Below, piece by piece: positions 35,201-47,200 of a stretch of 64,000 nucleotides of DNA. How positions within the stretch are numbered: position 1 is the stretch's first letter; each line of letters starts with the position of its first letter. The stretch covers positions 20,366,044 to 20,430,043 of the forward strand of contig CM037460.1 in assembly GCA_021014325.1 (NCBI GenBank). Direction: 5' to 3'. A program made the translations under genes and the position numbers. The notes beneath the pieces were generated by a model. It saw only the letters and a program-made list of their open reading frames with translations, searched no databases and had not been told where the DNA came from. This stretch comes from Plazaster borealis. Lineage: Eukaryota > Echinodermata > Asteroidea > Forcipulatida > Labidiasteridae.

Positions 35201-38200
35201 TAAAGACATAGCTGGAGCTGTGTAAGACCGGCTGGCTCTGCGTGTTGGGCGCGCAAGCTCATTTACGCCAATTTACTTACGCGGAACGCAATATAAATTA
35301 CAGCGATTAGTACCCGCGCGTAATCTTGTTGTACACGCCCGTACACACAACCCAACACGCACAAAACAGAATTTTACAAAAGTTTTTGAAAATGTACAAA
35401 CTTCGAAAATTCGCTAAACAAACAGATTATCACAGATTGTCTATAGTTTTTCTTGTAATTTGTTTTCGCTTTTTAACAAAAGGGCATTTATGAGTAGGGA
35501 CTCGTTTTTAAACGACCGTTTAAAACCTTGCAGGGTCGTGGCCATGCGATAAACGCCCTCGCACTCGGTTCGGGCCTTTATCGCACGGCCACGACCCTGC
35601 CGATTTAAACGGCTCTTTAAGAACTCGTCGCCACTCTTTTATTCCCTTAGTTAGACAGCAGTTTTTTAGCACTTGACTTACTTTACAGAAATTCTTAATC
35701 ATGGGAGCACAAGCTGCCATGAGTTTACGATTCATCTTGATATCTTCAGCTTCTTCCACAGTGAAGTTGCCTATTTTTTTACGACACTGGTCCTGCAGTT
35801 TCTCCACGTGCTCTTGTAGACACTTCAGCTCCTGTGAAAAAAAAAATGAAGGGAATTCTGAAAGGGAACGTATACCTTAGGTTTTTTTGAACCGTTTTAT
35901 TGTTTTAATCCTATATATTTGTAGATATATTCAATAAAACTAACCTGTAAAATTTTCATTTCAATAAGGTGGTAGCGTTTTTTGAGATATCGCCGAAAAT
36001 CCGGAGCAGTTATGTCCACGCAGGAAGAATCTGACAGTAACGTTTCTCGGATTAAAATTTTTGGGGATACAAAAACTGATATCTTTTTCCATAACCACTT
36101 TACTTTACTTCAAAGTGAAATGAATCTATCCAGAGCTGCCAACATTTGCATCTTGCAATCAGGGAGATTTTGTACAACAATCAGGGAGATATTTAAAATT
36201 ACATTCAATTTAATACAGAAAAAGTTTCCACAATCAGGGAGATTTTCAAATTTGTTCATCAGAACATGGAAAGATTGGTTTGTTTTCAGGGAACTTTCTG
36301 CAGAATCAGGGAGAGTTGGCAGCTCTGCTATACTACCGAAAGCTGCTGTACTTCTAACCAAGTAAGTTTTCCAAGGGTCCGTTTCTGGGGCGGAAACAAT
36401 TTCAAAGCTTCATAACTCAAATCTTACCTGCAACAAACCACTTATTTCACCGGATTCCCATTCAATGACCGCATATATTTTTCTGCGGTAGGTTTTGGAC
36501 GTCATATATTTCTCATAAATCCGTCATTTTAGTGAAATAATGCAGCTCTCAATGTTAAGAAGGTCTTTGCATGGTGGAGGTGTTCTCCTGAAGATGATCA
36601 GAGCATACTGATCGAAACGTTGAGTCGTTAACCACCGGTTCTGTTCAGAACCAACTCTACTCAAAAGAGATACTCACATGGTGTTACCGCAAACCTCTCT
36701 TAGTTAAGAAGGTCTGCAAACTTAAAACACAGTTTCTTGCGGGTATTAAAGATTCGAATCAAAGCTTTGAAAACGTTCACGCCTGAGAAACGGAGCCTCA
36801 TATCTAAGACTCTGTATCTGTGTACAGCACGGTGAAAGAGTCCTAGATGGGACTGTGAGTGAGGGGTGGAATGAGTAGAAGTGGGGGGGGGGAGGGGGAG
36901 GGGGAGAAGTGAGGAGGAGTTGCAACGTTGAGTGATTTGTCATACCTCTCCTTTGCCCGTCTTGTCTGCACAGAATTGACCGAGGTCAGCGCGACAGTTG
37001 GCTTCAATCTGAGGATTCAGGTGGATGCTGACTGCACGCTGGCGTAGAACCCGATGAACCTGGGCCTGGCACCCTGTGGACAGCTGCACCTGAAGGCATT
37101 AATTACATGGGGAAAAGAGGACACAATCTGAAAGTCATTTCATCATTCCCTCCCTTAAAGGCACTGTACACGTTTGGTAATTACTCAAAATATATATTAG
37201 CATAAAAACTGACTTGGTAACGAGCAACATGTGAAATGACAAGCTAGTTGGCTGCTCACTGAAAAAGTTTACATCCTAAATTTACATCAAAAAAAATTAA
37301 GAATCTTGCCCTCAACTGAAGTTCATGATAACATTAAAGGGTCTGTACACGTTTGGTAATGACTTTGAAAATAAATGGCAATAAAAACTTACTTGGTAAG
37401 AAGTACAGCAGCTTTGGATAGTATAAAGCATTTTGAGAAGCTTTCCACTTAGAAGTACTGCGGTTATGGAAAAATATATCACTTTTTATCCCCCCAAATT
37501 TTATTCTGAGAAGCCTTACTGACAGTAACGTTTCTCAAAATGTGCATTCCAATTGCAGATTACTCTTCCTGCGTATTTAAAACCGCTCCAGATTTTCGAC
37601 AATATCTCAAACTGCTACCGCCTTTTGAAATGAAATTTTCACAGGTTAGTTTTATGGTATATATCTACAACTAGGTTTGAAACAAACAATAGGCTCCAAT
37701 TACCAAACATGTACGATGCCTTTAACAAGACGTCCTCTACTGTTTAAACATGTCTAAACCTACTTCCCCATGTCCCAATTGTAAACTGACTGTCCTTGTT
37801 GTACCATGTACTGTCTGTACGTATGTTTTATCATGAACAGTGGGTTCCAATTACCAAACGTATACAATCGCTTTAAACCTATGTAATGGTCACACGAATT
37901 CGGGCGCGATTGTTAAATGGGGTTTCTCAAAAATAAGCATCCTCGTCCCGAGTTTAAATTTTGTTTCAATGCTAATTTTAACAAATTATTTGTATGGTAT
38001 GAAATTTGAAATTGTATTTACAACAACTTGATATGGGTATTTCAAATTTCAAGAATTTTTAACAAATAGCATTTCATAGTTAGGCTTGGGCGATATCGCT
38101 TTTTTCATCCACGATGTATCGTCAAGAATATATCGCGATATTCGATAATATCACGATAAATTTTTGATGACGTCAATCTTCTACAAACCTCACAGAGCAA

Positions 38201-41200
38201 ATTGTAACCGCAGCCGTCTCAGATTTACTTTGCTCCAATGACCTATTCTTCGGGTTTTACTCTAAACCTATGGGGTGAAAACCTGGGCCTATTACTTACA
38301 CACATTTAATGTGTTAACTACTTCGCATGACAGACTGTTCTATATGTGTTCATAACTAATTAGATCACGCTACTCGCATGTATGCAACACGTGATAACAC
38401 CCGGAACGATGTCATAGTTTTTCAGTAGTCTGTGTGAGACCGCCTGATCGCTAAGGATTTGATGTTGGTTTTTTCAAAGAAACCCGGTCGGGTCGGATCT
38501 GTTGGGGAATCTTGTGGTTGCGGTCTGTGACTTACAGCTCTTTGATGTTGCAAGATCGTCTCCACTAGGAGATTTATTGTTGCAAGATCGTCTCCACTAG
38601 GAGATTTATTGTTGCAAGATCGTCTCGGTTAGGAAATGCATCGCGATACTTAATCGATATCGCGATTTACCGATATCACGATCAAAAAAAAATCTACCCG
38701 ATATCATAATCGTTTCAGAACTAGTATCGCAATATTCGATATTATCGTGGTACCCCCCAAACTTATTCAAAGTAAAATTTAGTCTTTGTTCGAGTTGTTT
38801 TTCTTGTTTTTTGATACGCACGGAACTGTACAGTCTATTACTAAATCTAAATACAAAACGAGGAGAAACCATGTTTATTTTTCACCTCAAGTCCCGCTTT
38901 AGTAACTATCGTGAACTGCAAGGTATTTTTTTAAAAGCAAAAATGTTGAATTCGTAGAGCGAAAACCCAAGCAGTCTTGTTCCTCACCTCGTTTTGTGCT
39001 GGGTGAAGGTGTCTGTGTAGACAAGCAAAGACCACTCCCTGGGGGAGATTACTATTCTGCATGTCCTCTTCATAGCATAAGTTACTGCTATCTAGCTTGC
39101 AGTTCTTAAACAGGAGTGGGTCCAACCTGTGGGAAATTAAATACATTGGACACACTGTCAATCCAAGTGATTCACAATAAGCAATTTTGAAATATGGTGG
39201 ACACAATAATAACACTACTTGGTTTGGGTAAATCCGTCTGTACACACCCAAACCACACAGTGCACTCCTATAGTGTCCACCATATCTCAAAAAGGCTAAT
39301 ACAATAAAATAAAAAGTAAAAAAATTAAAACAACTAGACATGATTGCATTTGTGCACAAATGCAGAGCTGTTTCGTTAATTTTTTCAAATTAATCAAGTG
39401 AATATGAAAGTGTTGTAGTGTGTACATAATCAACTTAATAACACAATATTAAATGCGTTGTGAGATCGAATTCATTGTCTATTATATATCTTGTAAAACT
39501 GTACCTTTAAGATAATATAACCTGAGAAATGATGACGTCATGATGACGTCAAATATTTTTAAAATCAGTAATGACATATCAAGCTTGTTTTAAAAAGAAT
39601 TTGGATTAAAGCATGTTCTGTTAGCAATTTCTGACTTAAAGGGGCAAAAAATCAAAAAAATCATAACAAATCGTGTCAAGAACTTACCAATATCTAACAA
39701 CCTACCAAGTTTCAACATGATCGCACTAACACTTCGGGAGATATACGACTTCAAAAAGTGCACCTTTAATGCCACGCCACGTGACCCCCGATGACGTCAT
39801 TGATCTGAAACTTCACACATATTATTGCTGCCTGACGATCAACATGTGTGTAAAATTTGAAGTGATTGCACAAAACTTCACCACACACATCTTCAAAAAG
39901 TCCATTTTGAAGAGTTTTCAACCTGTCGCTAGAGGGCGCTGTTGCATTTTGTGACGTCATCACTATTTTTTTTTAACTGCCCACCCTTGTCAGACACTAA
40001 CATCGTTAAAAAGCAAGTTCATAACTTTTGCCACTTTTGAATTACGAGGGCACTTCCTGTTTTGACCGGAAGTAGAGGTCATGTGAGGTCACGCACAGAA
40101 AACAAAATGAAGACCTGATTTATCCCTACCCAATCCTGCAAACAGAAACCTACGGTCTCTTGTGGCTGATTTGATATAGATTTTCAAATATTTAAAATTA
40201 ATTAACTTTAAGATGACGTCACGTGGCAGGTGATGACGTCATCATGACGTCATTGTTTTAGGACCTGTCGCCCACCAATACCTTTCATCACTGAAAATTT
40301 CATTGCAATTGCTCTTTAGGAACTATGTAAAAAAAAGCTTTGACTGAAACATACAAATAAAATAAAAAATAATAAAAAATAAAAAAACTTTAACGAAAAC
40401 AAGAGCTGTTTCGCTGCGCTCCGCTACGAAACAGCTAAAAATTGAAAAGAGAAATTGCCTAACATCACAAGGCCGGACGGCCACTTCAAGGTGAGGGCTA
40501 CACTTAACTGATTTGGGCTGTCAACCCAAATCAACTGCCACCAGGGGCACGTTGCCACCTACTCCTGGGGCTGAAACAGGGTTACCCCCTTCACAGTCCG
40601 TAAGGATGTAGGCATGGGTATCATCCACTAGGAGCCTGGCTGGTAGAGCAGAATGCACTGCCTTCCCAACTTTCTGAAGCAATGCATCCTCTACAGTTTA
40701 CCCAGGTATAAGGCAATGTGTCCTAAAAGCGGTCGACTAAAAACTCAGAAACTTAGCACCACACGGGCAGTTTGAGCAGTGAAAACCCCCCACAATTCAG
40801 ACAAAGACAGGGGACCAGTCTACACCTAGACTCCCTGGTCAAACCTGCAGAGGGTGTGCTGTACTGTGAATAGCCCCATACACTGTGTCCACCCGGATGC
40901 ACACTACAAATTGCTTCAACCTCAACCATCATACCAGTAGCATGTTAAAATAGGATAAAATCCCATTAAAAACACACAAAATGTGTAAGAACTTACAAAA
41001 ATTAGTTCCCCCGAACAAACATATTGACACAATAGGGAGACCGCCATCATTAGGGCTAGATAGCTCAGTTGGTAGAGTGCCGGCACGTTAAACCCGAGGT
41101 CGTTGGCCCAATGACCAGGGCACTAATGTAAAGCGCATTGATACATTATTGTGCTCTATATAATAGCTAGTTAATATTGTTATGATTATCCCGCTCTAGT

Positions 41201-44200
41201 AAATTTTTTTTTGTTCAACCCCAACAAATTTATTTCCGAGTGTTAACGTTTATTTCATTAAGAATAGCACTTCTGAAACTAATATTGTAACATTTTGAAC
41301 AATTAGATTCCAAGAAAAATTTAAACTTGTAAAAAAGGTGGGGTGGGGGTTAGATTCAAGCAGAGCTGTGTATTGAGAGATTAGCGACAAATTGCGATTA
41401 CATGTAGAAGCCATTTTCGGTAAAAAAAAAAACGCATACAGGGTGCCAGACTAGACTGCAAATTGGGTTGTGCTGCACTTGGACCGAAAATGACGCCCAG
41501 CAACCCTGTGACCAAAGAAAACTGGTCCCTCCATGTCGCAACTCTCTCAAGACACAGCTCTGGATCCAAGAACCCTGAGGGTGACTTGGGGTCAAATAGA
41601 AAAAAACCTCACTTGAAATCTCTGGAGACAAAATACTGCAGTTCAAGAAGTTGGGTCTCGCATTCTTTGGTCATCTCCGAGGAGTAGATGTTCTCCATCA
41701 GACATGACAGTACCCTACAAAGAAAGAGGAAAAAAAGGAACAAAATTACAAGTGACATCACACTTTAGGGGCCATTCAGAAAAGTCAATGTTAAAAAATG
41801 ATTAAAGGGTCTCTTCTTAGTCAAGAGATCATAAACTCCCTAATTATCCAAGGTGTTAAAGAACTGACTTAATGTAGCCTCGCCACACCACCACAAATAG
41901 AATTCTAGAGGCTTGGAAAAAAAAAAATGAACAATGTCCAGAAAGTCTGAAGGCAAAAGAAGGGTCTATGGAGAAAAGAAAACCCAACCTGGAAAAATCC
42001 AGACAAGTCGCAAGCGTGGAAGCATCAATTGCAAAAAGTGGTTCCTTCTCATCAATGCAACCATCATTCTTGGATCGTTTCCATTTTTTTTAATGAAATT
42101 TCTAGTTCTCATTTACGAAAAAAACCAAACTTTTGAAATATTGGATACCGATCACGAGAAGGTGCGTGTTTAGATAATAGATTGTTCATTTAAAGAGGAA
42201 GGAAAATGACCAATTCAACCTTGTGATATACTCATTTTTGTCATGTGAGTTGGGAAAAAATTACAAGTCTCTAAAAATTACAAGTCTCTAACCTCACGAT
42301 AAATTGGTGTAAATTGCCAGTGTATTAGATACCCTTCCAGTGCAAAATTTGACATCCGAAACATCTAATTACACCATTCTGAGACAAATGGGTCTCTACA
42401 TTTTTGTACAGGGATGTTTTGGTTCGTAACTGACTTTTTCAGAGCGAAATTTGAAACATACGTCATTGGATTTCAACAACTTATGGATCTTTACATTCCA
42501 AGGAGGAATTTTTCGTCAGTCAAAAGTTCAAATTCAAGGCCATGTTGAATATTATTAAGATTATCAAAAGTCAGGAATGAACCAAAACATCCCCGTACTA
42601 AAATGTACAGACCCATTTTTTCTCAGAATGATGTCATAAGATGTTTTGGATGTTGACAAATTTTGCACTGGAAGGGTATCGAATACAATGGCAATTTACA
42701 CCACTTAAACGTAAGGTTAGAGACTTGTAATTTTTTCCCACTCACATAAGGACTCTATCTATTTGAAAATGAGTACATCACAAAATTGAATTGGTCATTT
42801 CCCTTCCTCTTTGAGAAGCTTTACAAACCCTGGGAGGGTGGGTAAAGAGAAGAAAGCCTACCGAGTGGATAAACACAGAATGGGCCAATCTACAAGATGG
42901 TTGCCAAGTATGAGAGCCCAAGAGAGGTTGAAGGTCATCAAGCGGACTGGTAACATGCAATGTCAATTGGGCCCTATTAAGCCCTGAGATTTTTCAATTG
43001 GGCTCCAACATTTTGTTCAGTTGAGCCAACAACTCTATCAACTGGGTCGTAAGCATTTTCAATTGGGCCGTAGGAATTTTCAATTGGGCCATAAAATTGT
43101 GCAACAGCTATGAACAATAATGCTCAATCAACAACTGGGCCCAATTTCATAGAGAAGCTTAAGCACAAAAATTTGCTAAGCACAAAATAATTATGCTTAC
43201 CAGAATAAGGTTACCAACCAAAATACCATTACACACGTACAATGTATGACTGGTATCATGCTCCTTTTTGCTTAGCAGAAAACTGTTCAGCAATAATTCC
43301 TGCTTAAGCAGCTCTATTAAATTGGGCCCTGGCTTTAAACATGGTGGATGCGAAGCTGTAGCCGTACCCTAAAGAATACACACTGAATAATAATCCCCAG
43401 GAACAATGTGGAAATAGATTGCAAAGGAGAGGAATAATACCAAACGGGGCCACAATATATTGAGGTTCATGTATGGTGGACACTACAGAAATGCACTGTT
43501 TGGTTTGGATGTCTACAGACAAATTTACCCAAACCTAATAGTGTCATAGTATTGTGTCCACCATACCTAAACATGGCTTATTTCATAGAGCTGCTTAAAG
43601 GCAAAGTATACCTTTGGTTTTGGAACCGCTCGGTCGTTTTAATCCTATATAAATGTTCATGTATGTACAATACAACTAACCTGTGAAAAATTCATTTCAA
43701 AAGGTGGTAGCGTTTTTGAGATATCGCCGAAAATCTAGAGCGGTTAGGTCCATGCAGGAAGAATAATCCGTAATTGGAATACACAATTTGAGAAACATTT
43801 CTCAGATTTTGAATCCCTTTCTCAAAAAACCATGTTTCTTAGAAAGGAATCGTTTCTCAAAATGGTATATACATTATCAACAGCTGCAGTGCTTCTTACC
43901 AAGTAAGTTTTTATGGTCGTTCATTTTTGGAGTAATTACCAAAGGTATACCCGCCCTTTAAGCAGAAAACATTGATCATCAATTTTTCGCTCAGCAAAAA
44001 TAAGCAGGATACCAGTCACAGATGTGACCTGGGCCCAATTTCATGGCTCTGCTTACCGCGGAATTCTGCGCTTACGTATCATAGAATTGTGTGCTACAAG
44101 GGCTCTGTAAGCGCAGAATTCCGCGGTAAGCAGAGCCATGAAATTGGGCCCTGGTATATTAGCTGGTAACCTTAATCTGGTTAACAAAATTATTTTGTGC

Positions 44201-47200
44201 TCAGCTACTGTCTGTGCTTAAGCAGCTCTTTGAAATTTGGCCCAAGGCCCAATTTCATAGAGCTTAAGCAAAGAAAGTACCATGTCACTTGTACAATTTG
44301 TGACTGGTATCCTGCTCATTTCTGCTTAACAGAAAAATGTTAAGCAATATTTTCTGCTTAATAAGAGCTCTATGAAATTGGCTCAGGTGGGGATTGCTGA
44401 CAAAACATCGGGAAACAAGAAGCTGTGAGGATGTCCTACCTGGGTAAATTGTTATCTTCAGGGCTAATCAAATTGTTCAATTCACATAATTTTGGAATAC
44501 ACAAGAAAATGTTAATATATATTTTTTTCAATTTCAACAGAAACTGAAAGTCAGAAATTATTCAAGAGTTGGACCTTGGAAAAATATATCCTCCCTTTAA
44601 AGGTATTGTACACTTTTGGTAACAGCTCAAAATCAGTGTCCACATTTTGTGTGATTCAACATATGCATGAACAAACAAACCTGTGAAAGTTTGAGCTCAA
44701 TTGGTCATCGAGATCACGAGAAAATAGTGAAAAGAGACCTTATGTGTTTTCTGTTTTTTCAAAATATCGCGCGTGATAAAAACTATTGTTTTACTCATTT
44801 CTCAGAAACGATAGCATTAGGCAGAAATATTTTAAGGAACCCTTTCTACCATTACTTACTTTAAATCATGTAAGTTGTGTGTGAATCTGTAAACATTTGT
44901 GTTTTTCAATCTTACCAATAGTGTACAGGGCCTTTAACAGAAAATTGTTCAGCAATATTTTCTGCTTAAGCAGCTCTATGACTTTGGGCCATGGTCTTTA
45001 CTAGTCAAAAAAACATTTGAGTAAAACTACTCTCTTTCAATATTAATTTTAAGTAATAAACCACAGGGGAAACTGACTGGGTTAATTTTAAAGACTTTGA
45101 ACAAAGCAAAGACCGGTGTGACCCCTGGCTACAAGGCAGTTACAGGTTGAATGGCTTCTGACTGGCATCCACCGAACAAAGATATTGACAAAATAGGAAG
45201 ACCGCCGACATTAGGGCTAGATAGCTCAGTTGGTGGAGCGCCGGCATGTTAATCCGGAGGTCGCAGGTTCAAATCTCTCTCTAGTCAATTTGTTCTTCAT
45301 TCAACCCAAAAATATTTATTTTACTGAGAAACAAAACTCTTTAACTCAAAACTTGTTAAATACTCAAACTACATGTACTCACTTTCATTTTGAAGTTCAG
45401 TTTTGAGTTCCGGAAAAACACAGTTTAAAAATTGAAAGTTGCAACTCGCACTGGTTATTAGAAACTCATTGAACCAAAACTTTCAAGTTGAATTTCATTT
45501 CGCCATGAAAAACTCAGTTTAAATTTAAAACCTAAGCGACTCGCACTGCTTTGCTACTGTCGCTTAGGTTGGCGCTCCCTTCAAATACAACAGCGAACAA
45601 AAGTTTTGTGGACTCAAGAAAACTCCTTGGACTCAAATACTCACTTTGCATCTCCAGCATCCTCATTCTTACAGAGTTTGTCCCGAACAGGCTTACAGGC
45701 TTTGTGAAGTGACATGTCAATACGATAGTTAGCTCCTGCGTCAGCCGTCTCTACAAGATCTTGAAGCTGTACACGAACAAAAGAAACAGACCAAGAGAGA
45801 AAATGAGACAAGGGACAATACGCACGCTTCACAATCGACTGTGCAAGTCTCGCACATATTTGAACTTCCTGGACCATTGTGGTCCCAACCATATGGAGGG
45901 GCGGGATTTTGTTTTGTCAATTATTTTAGTTTAACGTAGTTTATGGCTATGAAAATTATATATGTTGTTGGGAATGTACATACTAAGTGATTAATAATAT
46001 GAAAGTAAAATCAATTCAACAAAATAAAGAAGAAAACCTGAGAATGAGACTTGACTTCCGTTTCCGGTTACTTGTAAAAAATTAAGAATTTTGCCCAACT
46101 GACGGTCATGTTGTCATTAAACCTATCATGTATTAGACGCACACATTTGGGCGTGATTGGCAAATGGGGTTTCTAACAATAACACTAAGCATCCTCATCC
46201 AAGTTTTAATTCAGTTTCAAATATTTGTATTGTACAAAAATTGAAAATTTATTTATAACAACCTGCTATGGGTATTTTAAATTTTCAAGAATTTTATATA
46301 AATAGAAAAATACAGTCTTCGTTAATATTTTTTCTCGTTTTCGATATGCGCGAGACTTGCACAGTCTATGCAGTGCGCCCTCTACAGCTTAACCAGGAGA
46401 GGCAACTTTTTTTCCAAAAGCAGCTGACTATAAATATTTCACACGTAGCTTAGCATGAAGTTTCTGGACCCTGAAAATGGCTGCCGAAGGACGAAGCAAA
46501 AATGGTTAAATGTCTTCCTTAAGAACACAAGTGTCAAGACCGGGACTCGAACCCACATTCTGCTGATAAGAAACACCAGAGCTTGAGTCCAGTGCTCTTG
46601 ACCACTCGGCCACGACACGCCGTCGCATACAGTGGACATGTGCAGCAGCTGGCCTTGGACTACCAGTTCATAGTCATAGACTTACACACATTTCCAGCAG
46701 CAACAGATGCCTTGCGATTTATTTAAGTAGAATATTTATACAGCTCAAAACAATACAATGCACTTTTCATAACATGAGGAAGTGAATACAATGAATCAGC
46801 CCAGAATGTTGAAAACAAAGCCAACTGCACCTGGGCATCACTGACAATGGCTTTCAACTTGACTTATTTTTTGACCGCATGAGGGCGTAACCGACTGCAC
46901 ATGATGCAAAGTACATGTAAGTGAACTCTTTTTGATTTTGTCAATGTTGTTATTGACTCTCAAGTATTTTGCCATTGATACAAGAAAACAACCTACCTTT
47001 TCTACAGGCAGTTAAAATACCATCAAGCTGTAATTGTGATGCAAGGACATTCGCAGTTGAAAGCGCCCTCATGCCGTAAAAAAATATGTTTCATTGCGGA
47101 AATAAAGAGAAGTAAAAATTAACAGTTTTTAACCATGACTTTGTTACCGAATGTTTTTTAAATGGCCGCCAGACACATTTTTCGAGACAACCGGCCGGGT

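Larger units (their letters stand above)
43567..44243. mobile_element. family F element carrying two nested insertions
   Basis: Broken into 43567-43598, 43958-44030 and 44152-44243. The inserts are 43599-43957 and 44031-44151. Confidence 0.8.

Noticed and set aside
45214..45286. Functional tRNA-Asn gene
   Set aside because: The T-stem is mispaired and the copy belongs to a repeated family, so I call it tRNA-derived repeat.
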